Of a stretch of DNA of 64,000 nt, positions 37,064 to 47,208 are shown one piece after another; position 1 is the stretch's first letter; each line of letters opens with the position of its first letter. The DNA is taken from contig NZ_JAFFZS010000008.1 in NCBI RefSeq assembly GCF_016921115.1, positions 124,001 to 188,000 on the forward strand. Reading direction: 5' to 3'. Source of the DNA: Streptomyces actuosus. GTDB lineage: Bacteria; Actinomycetota; Actinomycetes; Streptomycetales; Streptomycetaceae. The translations under genes and the position numbers were made by a program. Below the pieces are notes generated by a model. That model searched no databases. It saw nothing but the letters and a program-made list of their open reading frames with translations, and was not told the DNA's origin.

Positions 37064-37795
37064 ATGACCGATCCGCATGCCGCGTCCCGCCCCACGCAAG
37101 CCGTGATCCTGGCCGGGGGCCAGGGCTCCCGACTGCGTCCGTACACCGACGACCGGCCCAAGCCGATGGTCGAGATCCCCGGGACGGGGACGCCGATCAT
37201 CGGCCATCAGCTCGTCTGGCTGGCAGAGGAGGGCGTCACCGACGTCGTGGTCTCCTGCGGCCATCTCGCGGATGTGCTGGAGAAGTGGCTTCGGACGGCG
37301 GATCTGCCGGTGCGGGTGAAGACGGTCGTCGAGAACGAGCCGCTCGGCCGCGGCGGCGGACTGAAGTACGCGGCTGCCCATCTCCCGCACGCGGACCGGC
37401 CGTGGTACGCGACGAACGGTGACATCTGGACCCACTTCTCGCTGCGCGACATGGCGGACTTCCACACCGAACGCGATGCGGTGGCGACCCTTGCACTGGC
37501 CCGGCCGCGCATTCCCTGGGGAGCCGTGCAGACCGACGGGTTCGGACACATCACCGACTTCATCGAGGCCCCGCCGTCGACGTTCGAGATCAACGCGGGT
37601 GTCTACGTGTTCTCCCCCGAGTTCGCGGCGCTGCTGCCCGAACGCGGTGACCACGAGCGCACCACCTTCCCGCATCTGGCCCGGGAGCGGCGCCTGGCCG
37701 GGTTCCCGATCCCGCAGGGGGCGTACTGGCGGGCGATCGACACGGCGAAGGACCTGACGGAGGCGGCCAGGGAACTGGCGGCACTCGGCCGCTGA
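37064..37795 (+). CDS. Sugar-1-phosphate nucleotidyltransferase
   Basis: 243 residues, a Rossmann-like NTP-transferase domain: AVILAGGQGSRLRPYTDDRPKPMVEI binds the nucleotide, with GRGGGLKYAA and the metal site NGDIWTHF. It would make an NDP-sugar from a sugar-1-phosphate and NTP. It is shorter than RmlA/GlgC and lacks their C-terminal beta-helix, as in single-domain mannose-1-P guanylyltransferase types. Substrate unknown. Confidence 0.85.
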   Translation: MTDPHAASRPTQAVILAGGQGSRLRPYTDDRPKPMVEIPGTGTPIIGHQLVWLAEEGVTDVVVSCGHLADVLEKWLRTADLPVRVKTVVENEPLGRGGGLKYAAAHLPHADRPWYATNGDIWTHFSLRDMADFHTERDAVATLALARPRIPWGAVQTDGFGHITDFIEAPPSTFEINAGVYVFSPEFAALLPERGDHERTTFPHLARERRLAGFPIPQGAYWRAIDTAKDLTEAARELAALGR

Positions 37796-38256
37796 CACCG
37801 TCCGGCCGCCCCCGACCCGACGCGGGCACACACCACTGGGCGGGTCCCACCTCGCGGTTCACGCTCGCCCGGATCGCGCACAGGCCCCACGGAGGCTCCC
37901 TCGGGCAGGGCCGCACGGCTGCGAGGCGCAAGGCCGCCACGGTGACGCGACGCCTCCCCCCGCAGCCACGGACCGGCCGCCGCTGACCGCGCACCGACCG
38001 ATGCACGACTGGGCATGCCGAGGGCCGACCGCCGCACGGCCCTCCAGGCCACGGACCGGCCGCCCGGGACCACTCGCCCCCTGTGGGCGGCCCGCAAGCG
38101 GCCCACAGGCTTCCCCACAGGCGCCCCAGTGGCTCCGGACGCCCAGGACGCCCCGGACGCCCCAGGACGGCCTGCAGTACCGCCGCCGGGCTCCCGCGCA
38201 GTTCGCCCGACCCGGCCCCGCCTCGGCCCACGCCGTCCCGCACGCCCCACGACGAA
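37796..38256. other. Intergenic region between convergent genes
   Basis: About 460 bp of very GC-rich DNA with long open frames on both strands, all shadows of skewed composition. No ribosome site or family match. The stretch at 38,100-38,200 repeats short CCCAG/GGACGCCC motifs. Confidence 0.5.
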
Positions 38257-38287
38257 CGAGGCCCCGCTCTCGAAGAGCGGGGCCTCG
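38257..38287 (-). terminator. Terminator of the DoxX gene
   Basis: A perfect 14-bp stem with a three-base loop, 60 bases past the DoxX stop. Confidence 0.85.
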
Positions 38288-38346
38288 TCGTGTGGGCGAT
38301 GGTGTTCAGCCGGTGGGCCCGCCCATGATGCCGCCCACCGGCCGGG

Positions 38347-39990
38347 TTACCCCAACAGGCCGCCCACGAGGCCGGACTGGTCGGAGGAGGAGCCGGAGTC
38401 GGAGCCGCCGCTGGTGCCGCCGCCGGACGTGCCGCTGGTGGCGGTGCCGCCGGAGGTGGGGCCGGAGCTGGTGCTGGGCGCCTGTCCGGCCGGCGAGGAC
38501 TGCTGCGGCGGGGCCTGGCCCGTGGTGCCCTGGGTCTGGCTGGGGGCGCCGGTGGTGGCCGCACCGGGCCCGCGGGTCGCGCCGGGCGCGGTGGCGGCGT
38601 CCGTGGTGGGGGCGGCCGAGGTGGCGCCCTGGGTGGGAGACGTGGCCGCGGTGGGCGACTGGCTCTGCCGCTGCGTGCCGGGTTCCTGCGGCAGCGGGGA
38701 GCCGGGCAGTTCGTTACGGGGGGACTCTCCGGGGCCCGGCACGACGATCCGGTCGGAGTCGCGGACCGCACCGCCGAGGAGGGACCCCAGGAGCAGCGTG
38801 AGGCCGGTGACGACGGCGGTGATCAGGGCGCCGCGACGCAGCACGTACCGGCGCAGCTCCCAGATGTCCGAGCGGGGGCCGAGCCGGCGCCAGGCGCTGG
38901 CGGCGAGGCGGCCGTCGATCGAGTACACCGGGGCGCCGGCGATGATCAGCGGCGACCAGGCGGCGAGGTAGATGATGTCGGGGGTGTCGTAGGCGGGAAC
39001 GGTCTTCCAGCTGACCGTGACGAGGAGCGCGGCCGACAGCAGCGCGCCGACCACGGCGGCGACCCGCTGCCAGCAGCCCAGCACGGTCAGGACCCCGACG
39101 ACGACCTGGAGGAAGGCGATGACCAGGCCGGAACCGACGGGGTGGTGCAGGGCGAACTGGCGCAGGGGCTCCGCGACTTGCCAGGGGTGCAGGGTGTTGA
39201 GCCAGGTGACCATGGAGCCGCGCTTGCCGCCGTCGAAGTAGACGGGGTCGCAGAGCTTGCCCATGCCGGCGTAGATGGAGATGAAGCCGAGGAAGACGCG
39301 CAGCGGGAGGAAGACGACGCCGAGGTTCATGCGCCGGCCCGGGAAGTAGGCGTGCCGGGCGGGGTCGTCGGCGTGACGCTTGCCGCGGGCCGGGGGCCGC
39401 GCGTCCTCGGTCTCGTCGAAGTCCTCGAACTCCGCGTCGTCGTAACCGGGTTCGTCGTAGTCGCTGCCGACGCTGCGCATGGCGGGCAGCAGTCGGGCGC
39501 CGGGCGCGTCGCCGGGGGTGCGCTGGGCGCCGACGACGGGGGTCTCGACGGTGGCGTCCAGGGCGCCGTAGCCCGGGTCGGTGCCGTCGACGCGCGGGAT
39601 GACCTGGGTGGCCCCGGCTTCGGCGGGTTCGTCGTGGCCGACGCTGCCGGCCCGCACGGCCTGGAGGAGGCGGTGGGCGCCGGTGTCGTCCGGGGCGGAC
39701 CTGCCGCTCCAGACGACGGGACGGCGGCCGCCGGCGGCGGGCGTCCGGCCGGCCGTGGCGCCGACGAAGGGGGTGCGGGCGGTGTCGTAGGTGGCGCTCG
39801 GGTGCCGCGCGATCCGCGGGGATCGGGTGCGCCTGGCCGACGCGCCCAGCTGCACGCGGAAGCTCGCGTGGTTCACGATGATCTGCGCCGGGTCGCTCGG
39901 CACCTTCACCATGCTCAGCGCGGGAGCGTCGTCGAATCCCGACGAGCGGTCCCCCGTGGGTGTGCGGGGTGTTCTGGTGTCCACACTCAT
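38347..39990 (-). CDS. DoxX-family membrane protein with long disordered ends
   Basis: 547 residues. Residues 1-215 are low-complexity and acidic, cytoplasmic. A DoxX core of about 190 residues with four membrane helices follows (VFLPLRVFLGFISIYAGMGKL; SGLVIAFLQVVVGVLTVLG; VAAVVGALLSAALLVTVS), then one more hydrophobic helix and an extracytoplasmic tail of about 130 residues rich in Thr, Gly, Pro and Ser. DoxX proteins work in quinone-linked or thiol redox processes at the membrane. The tail may cross or bind the wall. Confidence 0.85.
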   Translation of the reverse strand: MSVDTRTPRTPTGDRSSGFDDAPALSMVKVPSDPAQIIVNHASFRVQLGASARRTRSPRIARHPSATYDTARTPFVGATAGRTPAAGGRRPVVWSGRSAPDDTGAHRLLQAVRAGSVGHDEPAEAGATQVIPRVDGTDPGYGALDATVETPVVGAQRTPGDAPGARLLPAMRSVGSDYDEPGYDDAEFEDFDETEDARPPARGKRHADDPARHAYFPGRRMNLGVVFLPLRVFLGFISIYAGMGKLCDPVYFDGGKRGSMVTWLNTLHPWQVAEPLRQFALHHPVGSGLVIAFLQVVVGVLTVLGCWQRVAAVVGALLSAALLVTVSWKTVPAYDTPDIIYLAAWSPLIIAGAPVYSIDGRLAASAWRRLGPRSDIWELRRYVLRRGALITAVVTGLTLLLGSLLGGAVRDSDRIVVPGPGESPRNELPGSPLPQEPGTQRQSQSPTAATSPTQGATSAAPTTDAATAPGATRGPGAATTGAPSQTQGTTGQAPPQQSSPAGQAPSTSSGPTSGGTATSGTSGGGTSGGSDSGSSSDQSGLVGGLLG

Positions 39991-40035
39991 CTAACCGAGT
40001 GACGTGTGCTTAGGACACTGCTTTGACCCGCCGGA

Positions 40036-40069
40036 TCTGTCCGGACCCCGTCAAGGTTGTCCGGACAGA
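40036..40069 (-). terminator. Terminator downstream of rlmB
   Basis: A perfect 10-bp stem (TCTGTCCGGA/TCCGGACAGA) with a 14-base loop, about 40 bases past the rlmB stop. Confidence 0.65.
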
Positions 40070-40108
40070 CCCGAAGAGCGCGTGTGGGTGACGTCCGCGA
40101 ACGCGGGT

Positions 40109-41050
40109 TCAGGCGCGGCGGCGGGCCGCCTCGTACAGCACGACGCCCGCCGCGACACCGGCGTTGAGCGACTCGGCGCCGCCCGGCATCGGGATGCGCA
40201 CTCGGAAGTCGCAGGTCTCGCCGACCAGTCGGGACAGGCCCTTGCCCTCGCTGCCGACGACGATGCAGACCGGCCCGTCCAGCGCCTCCAGCTCGCCGAG
40301 TTCGACCTCGCCGTCGGCGGCGAGCCCGACCACGACGATCCCGGCCTTCTGGTACGTCTCCAGCGCCCGGGTGAGGTTGGTGGCGCGGGCGACGGGGGTG
40401 CGCGCGGCCGTGCCGGCGGACGTCTTCCAGGCACCGGCGGTCATACCGGCGGCCCGCCGCTCGGGGACGACGACGCCGTGGCCGCCGAAGGCGGAGACGG
40501 ACCGGACGACGGCACCCAGGTTGCGCGGGTCGGTGACCCCGTCGAGGGCGACGATGAGCGGGTCCTCGCCCGCGTCGGCGGCGGCGTCGGCGAGGTCCTC
40601 GGGGTGGGCGTACTCGTACGGCGGGACCTGGAGGACCAGGCCCTGGTGGTTGAGCCCGTTCGTCATGCGGTCGAGCTCGGGCCGGGGGGCCTCCATGAGG
40701 TTGACCGAGCCCCGGTCGGCGACGAGCTGGAGGGCCTCGCGGACGCGCTCGTCGTTGTCGATGAACTGCTGGACGTAGAGGGTCGTGGCGGGCACGCCCT
40801 CGCGCAGGGCCTCGACGACGGGGTTGCGGCCGACGACCAGTTCGGCGGTCGACCGGCCGGCGCCGCGCCTCTGCTGCGGACGGCCCTGGGCGCGGCGCGT
40901 CTTGGACTGCGCGGCACGCTGCTTGGGGTGACCCTTGCGCATCTCGGCGGGGGGCGTCGGCCCCTTGCCCTCCAAGGCCCGGCGCCGCTTGCCGCCGCTG
41001 CCGACCTGCGCGCCCTTCTTGCCGGACATGCGGCGGTTGTTCGCGGCCAT
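40109..41050 (-). CDS. rlmB: 23S rRNA (guanosine-2'-O)-methyltransferase RlmB (SpoU family)
   Basis: 313 residues. A basic N-terminal extension of about 70 residues leads to the substrate-binding domain ([14 protein letters not shown]) and the SPOUT trefoil-knot domain with motif 1 [15 protein letters not shown], motif 2 [14 protein letters not shown] and motif 3 [23 protein letters not shown]. It methylates a 23S rRNA guanosine. It follows cysS on the same strand. Confidence 0.95.
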   Translation of the reverse strand: MAANNRRMSGKKGAQVGSGGKRRRALEGKGPTPPAEMRKGHPKQRAAQSKTRRAQGRPQQRRGAGRSTAELVVGRNPVVEALREGVPATTLYVQQFIDNDERVREALQLVADRGSVNLMEAPRPELDRMTNGLNHQGLVLQVPPYEYAHPEDLADAAADAGEDPLIVALDGVTDPRNLGAVVRSVSAFGGHGVVVPERRAAGMTAGAWKTSAGTAARTPVARATNLTRALETYQKAGIVVVGLAADGEVELGELEALDGPVCIVVGSEGKGLSRLVGETCDFRVRIPMPGGAESLNAGVAAGVVLYEAARRRA

Positions 41051-41158
41051 GACCTACCTGTCTGTCGTGTGCTGTCGTACGTACGTCTATGCAGTGTGCC
41101 GCCCGGAGGCCCGGGCGGCACTGTCGATCTTCTGCGGGCCTGTTGCGCCGGTCCCGGC

Positions 41159-42559
41159 TCAGCGCGCCCCGAGGCTCCAGCGCGGGCCCTGCGGGCCGTC
41201 CTCGATGACGAGTCCGGCCTGCCCCAGCCGGTCGCGGATGGCGTCCGCGGTCGGCCAGTCCTTGCGGGCGCGGGCGGCCTCGCGCTGGTCGAGGACCAGC
41301 CGCACGAGGCTGTCGACGACGCCGTGCAGTTCGGCGCCGCGGTCGCTCTCGGCGGCCCACTGCTCGTCGAGCGGGTCCAGACCGAGGACGCCGAGCATGG
41401 CCCGCACCTCGGAGAGCCGCGCCACGGCGGCGTCCTTGTCGTCGGCGGCCAGCGCGCTGTTGCCCTGCCGGACGGTGTTGTGCACGACGGCGAGGGCCTG
41501 CGGGACGCCGAGGTCGTCGTCCATGGCCTCGGCGAAGGCGGGCGTCACCTGGTCGGCGGGATCGACGGTCTTGCCGGCCAGCTCGGTGACGCGCTGCACG
41601 AAGCCCTCGATCCGCGCGAAGGCGGCCTCGGCCTCGCGCAGGGACTCCTCGCTGTACTCGATGGTGGAGCGGTAGTGCGGGGCGCCCAGGTAGTAGCGGA
41701 GCACGATGGGCCGCCACCGCTTGACCATCTCGGAGACGAGGACGGAGTTCCCGAGCGACTTGGACATCTTCTCGCCGCTCATGGTGACCCAGGCGTTGTG
41801 CACCCAGTAGCGGGCGAACGCGTCGCCGAAGCCGCGGGCCTGGGCGATCTCGTTCTCGTGGTGCGGGAAGATCAGGTCGATCCCGCCGCCGTGGATGTCG
41901 AACGCGCTGCCCAGGTACTTGTGCGCCATGGCGGAGCACTCCAGGTGCCAGCCCGGCCGGCCGAGTCCCCACGGGGTCTCCCAGCTGGGCTCACCCGGCT
42001 TGGCCGCCTTCCACATGGCGAAGTCCCGCGGGTCGCGCTTGCCGGTCTCGCCCTCCTCGGAGGGCTGGAGCAGGTTCTCCAGTTCCTGGTTGGACAGCGA
42101 CAGGTAGCCGGGCAGGGAGCGGACGTCGAAGTAGACGTTGCCGTCGGACTCGTAGGCGTGGCCGCGTTCGATGAGCGTGCGCATCATCTCGACCATCTCG
42201 GTCACGTGCCCGGTGGCCCGCGGCTCGTAGGTCGGCGGCAGGCAGCCGAGCGTGGTGTAGGCGTCGTCGAACGCGCGCTCGTTCTCGTAGCCGATCGACC
42301 ACCAGGGGCGGTTCTGCTCGGCCGCCTTCCTGATGATCTTGTCGTCGATGTCGGTGACGTTGCGGACGAACGTGACGTCGTAGCCGCGGTGGGTGAACCA
42401 GCGGCGCATGATGTCGAAGTTCAGCCCGGAGCGGACGTGCCCGATGTGCGGGGCGGCCTGCACGGTGGCGCCACACAGGTAGATCGAGACACAGCCCGGC
42501 GTGAGCGGGGTGAAGTCGCGGATCTGCCGGGCGCTGGTGTCGTACAGGCGAATAGTCAC
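41159..42559 (-). CDS. cysS: Cysteinyl-tRNA synthetase
   Basis: 466 residues from GTG 42559, the start that gives the family opening [12 protein letters not shown]; longer upstream frames are shadows of ispF. Signatures: [13 protein letters not shown] (HIGH motif), zinc ligands including ECSAMAHK and HHENEIAQ, and KMSKSLGN. It charges tRNA-Cys. Gene order ispD-ispF-cysS-rlmB on one strand is typical of actinobacteria. Confidence 0.97.
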   Translation of the reverse strand: MTIRLYDTSARQIRDFTPLTPGCVSIYLCGATVQAAPHIGHVRSGLNFDIMRRWFTHRGYDVTFVRNVTDIDDKIIRKAAEQNRPWWSIGYENERAFDDAYTTLGCLPPTYEPRATGHVTEMVEMMRTLIERGHAYESDGNVYFDVRSLPGYLSLSNQELENLLQPSEEGETGKRDPRDFAMWKAAKPGEPSWETPWGLGRPGWHLECSAMAHKYLGSAFDIHGGGIDLIFPHHENEIAQARGFGDAFARYWVHNAWVTMSGEKMSKSLGNSVLVSEMVKRWRPIVLRYYLGAPHYRSTIEYSEESLREAEAAFARIEGFVQRVTELAGKTVDPADQVTPAFAEAMDDDLGVPQALAVVHNTVRQGNSALAADDKDAAVARLSEVRAMLGVLGLDPLDEQWAAESDRGAELHGVVDSLVRLVLDQREAARARKDWPTADAIRDRLGQAGLVIEDGPQGPRWSLGAR

Positions 42560-42616
42560 CACTCCAGGGTAGTGGGCCGCGGGGGGTGCAACCGACGTCC
42601 GGGCGGAAGTGCCCAC

Positions 42617-42638
42617 CGCTCCGCGGCGCCGCGGAGCG
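42617..42638 (-). terminator. Hairpin after ispF
   Basis: A 10-bp GC-only arm pair with a minimal loop immediately after the ispF stop; probably partial termination before cysS. Confidence 0.5.
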
Positions 42639-42639
42639 T

Positions 42640-43143
42640 TCAGCCGGTCTGCACCACCAGGGCCGTGGCCACGGCCATCAGACCCTCGTCCCGGCCGGGG
42701 AAGCCCAGTCCGTCGGTGGTGGCGCCGGACACCGACACAGGGGCCCCGGCCGCCTCGGACAGCACCTTCTGCGCCTCGTCGCGGCGCTTGCCGATCTTCG
42801 GCCGGGGTCCGACGACCTGGACGGCGACGTTGCCGATGGTGAAGCCCGCCTCGCGCACGATGCGGGCGGCCTCGGCCAGCAGCACCGTGCCGGAGGCACC
42901 GGACCACTCGGGCCGCCCGGTGCCGAAGTGCTGCCCGAGGTCGCCGAGGCCGGCGGCGGAGAACAGCGCGTTGCAGGCGGCGTGCGCGACGACGTCGGCG
43001 TCGGAGTGGCCGGCGAGGCCGGGGCCCTCACCCTCCCACTTGAGGCCCGCACACCACAGTTCCCGCCCGTCCTCGAAGGCGTGGATGTCGGTGCCGATGC
43101 CGACCCGGGGCAGCGGCGGGGCGGCGGGGACGTCAGAAGCCAT
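42640..43143 (-). CDS. ispF: 2-C-methyl-D-erythritol 2,4-cyclodiphosphate synthase
   Basis: 167 residues: [14 protein letters not shown] with metal ligands Asp and His, then [31 protein letters not shown], and the C-terminal [14 protein letters not shown] and [16 protein letters not shown]. Fifth step of the non-mevalonate isoprenoid pathway. Its start overlaps the end of ispD by 11 bp, so they are coupled. Confidence 0.97.
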   Translation of the reverse strand: MASDVPAAPPLPRVGIGTDIHAFEDGRELWCAGLKWEGEGPGLAGHSDADVVAHAACNALFSAAGLGDLGQHFGTGRPEWSGASGTVLLAEAARIVREAGFTIGNVAVQVVGPRPKIGKRRDEAQKVLSEAAGAPVSVSGATTDGLGFPGRDEGLMAVATALVVQTG

Positions 43144-43891
43144 CGTTGAGCCTCCTGCGGGCCAGGACCGCCTCGGCCAGGACCAGGTCGAGCGGGCGGG
43201 TGACCTTGAAGGCCTCCTCGTGCCCGGGGACGACGACCACCTGCTCCCCCAGCTGCTCGACCATGCCCGCGTCGTCGGTGACCGCGCCGGTGACGGTCTC
43301 GTGGGCGCGGACCAGGGTCGCCCGGTCGAACCCCTGCGGGGTCTGCACGGCCCTCAGCCGGGCCCGCTCGGGCGTGGCGAGGACCGGTTCCGGGTCACCG
43401 GGGACGGCGGCCGGTTCCACCTCCTTGACGGTGTCCGCGAGCGCCAGGCCGGGCACGACGGCGACGGCGCCCTCCCGTACCGCGTCGATCACGGCGTCGA
43501 CGGTGTCGACGGGGACCAGCGGGCGGGCCGCGTCGTGCACGAGCACGATGCCGAACTCCGGCGGCAGGACGTCGAGCCCGAGCCGGACGGACTCCTGGCG
43601 GGTGTCCCCGCCGGGCACGACGAGGACGTCGGTGCGCTCGGGCAGTGCGTGCCCGTCCAGCAGCGACTTCACCTCGGCGGCACCCTCGGGCGGGGCCACG
43701 ACGACGACCAGGGAGACGGCGCGCGAGGCGGCCATCGCGTGGACCGCGTGGACGAGCATGGGGACGCCGCCGAGTGTGCGCAGGGCCTTGGGGGCGCCGG
43801 GCCCGAGCCGTACCCCCCGGCCGGCGGCCGGGATCACGACGGCCGTGCGGGCGGCCTCGGCGGCGGGGGGAGCACTGGAAACGTCAGACAT
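43133..43891 (-). CDS. ispD: 2-C-methyl-D-erythritol 4-phosphate cytidylyltransferase
   Basis: 252 residues with [25 protein letters not shown] (CTP binding), [37 protein letters not shown] and [15 protein letters not shown]. Third step of the non-mevalonate pathway. Overlaps ispF and lies downstream of carD. Confidence 0.96.
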   Translation of the reverse strand: MSDVSSAPPAAEAARTAVVIPAAGRGVRLGPGAPKALRTLGGVPMLVHAVHAMAASRAVSLVVVVAPPEGAAEVKSLLDGHALPERTDVLVVPGGDTRQESVRLGLDVLPPEFGIVLVHDAARPLVPVDTVDAVIDAVREGAVAVVPGLALADTVKEVEPAAVPGDPEPVLATPERARLRAVQTPQGFDRATLVRAHETVTGAVTDDAGMVEQLGEQVVVVPGHEEAFKVTRPLDLVLAEAVLARRRLNDGF

Positions 43892-44185
43892 CGGTTCCTG
43901 TCAGGTTTGTGTGCCGGCCTGGCGTGGGTATGGCCTGGAGGAGTGCGCGGGGGTGGGCACTGCAGACCGGACCCTTTCCGTGACCACGGTCGAGCCGATC
44001 GCCCGGCCCCGGCGCACAGGCCCGGGGGGATCTCTCCCCTCGGTGCCGGGGTGCCTTCCCCGTTGTACGGTACGGGCGCGGTGTATCCGCGTACGAACAT
44101 GCCGCAGCGCCCGGCGACGGAATTCACGTCATCGGGCACCGCGGCATAGCCATGTACGAAGCGTTCCGAGCGGCGCGCGCCTGCG

Positions 44186-44668
44186 TCAGGACGCAAGAAC
44201 CTCGTCGAGCAGAGCCTCGGCCTTGTCCTCGTTGGTGTTCTCCGCGAGGGCCAGCTCGCTCACCAGGATCTGCCGCGCCTTGGCAAGCATGCGCTTCTCA
44301 CCTGCGGAGAGTCCGCGCTCACGCTCACGGCGCCACAGATCGCGCACGACTTCCGCGACCTTGATGACGTCGCCGGAGGCGAGCTTCTCCAGGTTTGCCT
44401 TGTAGCGACGCGACCAGTTCGTGGGCTCCTCGGCATACGGCGCACGCAGCACCTCGAAGACCCGGTCCAGCCCGTCCTGACCGACCACATCACGCACGCC
44501 GACGAACTCCGCATTGTCCGCTGGCACACGTACCGTCAGGTCACCCTGGGCGACCTTCAGCACCAAGTAGGTCTTGTCCACGCCTTTGATCTGGCGAGTT
44601 TCGATAGCCTCGATCAGCGCGGCCCCGTGATGGGGATAGACCACGGTGTCGCCAACCTTGAACGTCAT
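44186..44668 (-). CDS. carD: CarD-family transcription regulator
   Basis: 160 residues. An N-terminal RNA-polymerase-interacting Tudor-like domain ([26 protein letters not shown]) and a helical DNA-binding part ([45 protein letters not shown]). It binds the RNA polymerase beta subunit and stabilises open complexes at rRNA and housekeeping promoters; essential in mycobacteria. Its own upstream region is unusually long. Confidence 0.96.
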   Translation of the reverse strand: MTFKVGDTVVYPHHGAALIEAIETRQIKGVDKTYLVLKVAQGDLTVRVPADNAEFVGVRDVVGQDGLDRVFEVLRAPYAEEPTNWSRRYKANLEKLASGDVIKVAEVVRDLWRRERERGLSAGEKRMLAKARQILVSELALAENTNEDKAEALLDEVLAS

Positions 44669-45717
44669 GTGACAGGTACCCCTTCCGTGGCTATCCAGGG
44701 TAACACGGATACAGCGTCTTCTGAATGGCGTTTTCGCAGGTCAGGGCATATCTCGGGGCTTGACAACAGCAACAGGAACGTGCTTCGCCGCGGGAGCGGA
44801 AGCAGGTATTCGCAGGTCGGAGCCGCTTCGCAGGTGGGGTGAAACACGTACGTCACACGCACCCGGAGGGCCACCCGAAGGGCCGAACGTCCACAAATGT
44901 CCGCTTCCAGGTGTGCGACTTACGCTACTCCGTTCGGTGGCCCCGAGGTGGATACGAGACGAATCAGGAATTGATCACGGCCGCCACAGAAGTGCCGGAC
45001 GCTACCCGCGTTGATCAATTTCCGACTCCCGCGCCCGGGGGGTCGTGCATTCCTTCACGAAATATTCGCCGGGGTCCCACCGCGGTCCGACGGCCGCTTA
45101 TTCGAATGCTCCCTCGCGGAGGACTCGCCGAAGGACTCGCCGAAGGGAGGGGATTCCCGGCCCGGTCCGCCCCCCGGGGAGCAGCGCCCCGGGAGGTCCC
45201 GCGCCCTCGGCGCGAGCGGGGTTCGGACCGGCAGCGTCTGCCTCCTTGCGGGCCGTCGGCGCCCTGGCGAGGAGACGAGGCGATCGGACGCCCCCACAGC
45301 GAGGGCGCCGCTGACTCCCCCGACACGCTCGGCCCACCCCACCGGTGGTCGCTGTCCTGCCGCTGCCGGGGCGCCTTCGCGCGCGGCCCCGCTTCCCGCG
45401 CACCTGCGCGCACAGTTCCCGGCCCGCGCGGAGCGCACCGCTCCTCCCCTGCGTCAGCACCGGGGCGTCCCCGTGGCACAAGGTGGTTGCCGGACGAGCC
45501 GTGGCCCGAAACGGCTCCCGGGGCTGTACGGGTCACCTGTCGTGGGCGGCGTCGGACGCCCCGAGGGGGCACCTGCACGAGGGAAGCCGAACCGCTCGGG
45601 GGAGGGTCGGGTGCGGCGGCCGGGGAGCGGCTCGGTAACCTGAAGCCGCTGACAGACCCTTAGGGCGGCTTTACAAGGAGAGCCGCCTTTCCCTGCGTTC
45701 AAGGAGTTGCCGCCGCC
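44669..45717. other. Large gene-free region between carD and a lipoprotein gene
   Basis: About 1.05 kb between divergent genes. The first 350 bp, next to carD, are AT-richer and probably hold its promoter(s). The rest is GC-rich with open frames in several phases, none with a ribosome site or family look. It contains a 12-base tandem repeat (GGACTCGCCGAA twice near 45121), an inverted repeat at 44969-45020, and a 7-bp hairpin in the lipoprotein leader (45664-45687). Confidence 0.6.
44969..45020. repeat. Inverted repeat AATTGATCA ... TGATCAATT
   Basis: Two 9-bp arms (44969-44977 and 45012-45020), each with a TTGATCA core, 34 bp apart, in the AT-richer part of the carD upstream region. Possibly a pair of operator half-sites. 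Confidence 0.45.
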
Positions 45718-46362
45718 GTGAGCAGCAGCCTTCGACGCGGCGCCCTCGCCGCCTCCGTCATTGCCGTCTCGATCGCCTCGCTGGCCGCCTGCGGCGCCGG
45801 AAACGACGCTCAGACCCTTCAGGTCAAGCCGGACAACGCGGCCACGAGCGTCGGCGCCGTCAAGATCCAGAACGCGCTGGTCATCACCCAGCCCATGCGG
45901 GACGCGAAGGGCCCGGCCGTGGTCTCCGCCACCGTGTTCAACACCGGCACCACCGCCCAGACCCTGGACGCCGTCAAGGTGAACGGTGTCGACCGGACCG
46001 CCGACCTCAAGCCGGCCGAGGGCGGCGGCAAGCTCAGCATCCCCGCCGGCGGTTCCCTCGTCATCGGCGGCAAGGGCAACGCCGCGGCCTCGCTGCCCGA
46101 CAGCAGCGAGGCGCTGCAGGACGGCAACGTCGAGAAGGTCACCTTCACCTTCAGCGAGACCGGTGACGTGAGCCTGAACGCCTTCGTCGTCCCCGCCACG
46201 AGCTACTTCACCGAGTGGGGCCCGAGCGACGTCCCGAGCGCCACGACCGCCGCCCCCGCCGCCACTGCGTCGCAGGGCGCGTCGGCCTCGCCGTCGGAGT
46301 CCGCCTCGGGCTCCCCGGCCGGCGAGGGCTCCGGCAGCCCGTCGGCCTCGGCCTCCCAGTAG
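45718..46362 (+). CDS. Secreted lipoprotein
   Basis: 214 residues from GTG 45718 (AAGGAG 11 bases upstream). Lipobox SLAACGAG with Cys25. The mature part is a beta-sandwich of about 130 residues resembling the copper-chaperone-like DUF461 fold (IQNALVITQPMRDAKGPAVVSATVFNTG) but without the Met/His copper ligands I would expect. The C-terminal 45 residues are Ala/Ser-rich linker. Next to the phosphate regulators, but no PHO box is seen before it. Confidence 0.85.
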   Translation: MSSSLRRGALAASVIAVSIASLAACGAGNDAQTLQVKPDNAATSVGAVKIQNALVITQPMRDAKGPAVVSATVFNTGTTAQTLDAVKVNGVDRTADLKPAEGGGKLSIPAGGSLVIGGKGNAAASLPDSSEALQDGNVEKVTFTFSETGDVSLNAFVVPATSYFTEWGPSDVPSATTAAPAATASQGASASPSESASGSPAGEGSGSPSASASQ

Positions 46363-46375
46363 TCCGGTCGAGCAC

Positions 46376-46404
46376 TCCGGTGGCCGGAGCTTCCGGCCAC
46401 CGGA
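46376..46404 (+). terminator. Terminator of the lipoprotein gene
   Basis: A perfect 13-bp stem with a three-base loop, 14 bases after the stop. Confidence 0.8.
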
Positions 46405-46468
46405 GGCCACGCGGCCGGAAGCTCCGATCACCGAGGAGTCCGGCCGGCCGAGCGGCCCGGAACGCCGC

Positions 46469-46499
46469 GAGGGGCGGCACCCTGGGGGTGCCGCCCCTC
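46469..46499 (-). terminator. Terminator of phoR-phoP
   Basis: A perfect 14-bp stem (GAGGGGCGGCACCC / GGGTGCCGCCCCTC) with a three-base loop, 29 bases past the phoP stop. Confidence 0.8.
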
Positions 46500-46527
46500 A
46501 TCGTGTCCCAGGCCCGGCCGGTCGGGC

Positions 46528-47208
46528 CTACGGCTCGAACTTGTAGCCGAGGCCGCGCACGGTCACCAGGTAGCGCGGCGCGCCCGGGTCCGGCTCGATC
46601 TTGGCGCGCAGGCGCTTGACGTGGACGTCGAGGGTCTTGGTGTCGCCGACGTAGTCGGCACCCCAGACGCGGTCGATGAGCTGCATACGGGTGAGCACAC
46701 GGCCGGCGTTGCGCAGCAGCATCTCCAGCAGATCGAACTCCTTCAGCGGCAGATCGACCTTGGAGCCGCCGACCGTGACCACGTGCCGGTCGACGTCCAT
46801 GCGGACCGGGCCGGCCTCCAGCGCGGCCGGTGTGACCTCCTCCGGCTCGCCTCGGCGGCGCAGCACCGCGCGGATGCGCGCGACCAGCTCGCGGGAGGAG
46901 AAGGGCTTGGTGACGTAGTCGTCCGCTCCTATCTCCAGACCGACGACCTTGTCGATCTCGCTGTCCTTGGCGGTCACCATGATCACGGGGACGTTGGAGC
47001 GGCCGCGCAGCTGGCGGCACACCTCCGTGCCGGGCAGCCCCGGCAGCATCAGGTCGAGGAGAACGAGGTCGGCGCCGTTGCGCTCGAACTCGTCGAGTCC
47101 GTCGGGGCCGGTCGCCGCGACGGCGACCTCGAAGCCCTCCTTGCGGAGCATGTACGACAGGGCGTCGGAGAAGGACTCCTCGTCCTCGACGACGAGCACA
47201 CGGGTCAC
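46528..47208 (-). CDS. phoP: Phosphate response regulator PhoP (OmpR family)
   Basis: 226 residues from GTG 47208. The receiver domain has VEDEESF, the phospho-Asp in LVLLDLMLPGLPG, and Lys in VTKPFSSREL; a winged-helix domain follows (VDLPLKEFDLLEMLLRNAGRVLTRMQLIDRVWG, DVHVKRLRAKIEPDP). When phosphorylated it binds PHO boxes and switches on phosphate scavenging while lowering antibiotic synthesis. It overlaps phoR by four bases. Confidence 0.97.
   Translation of the reverse strand: MTRVLVVEDEESFSDALSYMLRKEGFEVAVAATGPDGLDEFERNGADLVLLDLMLPGLPGTEVCRQLRGRSNVPVIMVTAKDSEIDKVVGLEIGADDYVTKPFSSRELVARIRAVLRRRGEPEEVTPAALEAGPVRMDVDRHVVTVGGSKVDLPLKEFDLLEMLLRNAGRVLTRMQLIDRVWGADYVGDTKTLDVHVKRLRAKIEPDPGAPRYLVTVRGLGYKFEP

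Noticed and set aside
38015..38971. A 318-codon frame antisense to the DoxX gene
   Set aside because: Starts in intergenic DNA and crosses the DoxX terminator; Pro/Arg/Gly-rich with no family resemblance.
40004..44149. A 1381-codon frame antisense to rlmB, cysS, ispF and ispD
   Set aside because: Spans four conserved genes on the other strand; purely a codon-bias artefact.
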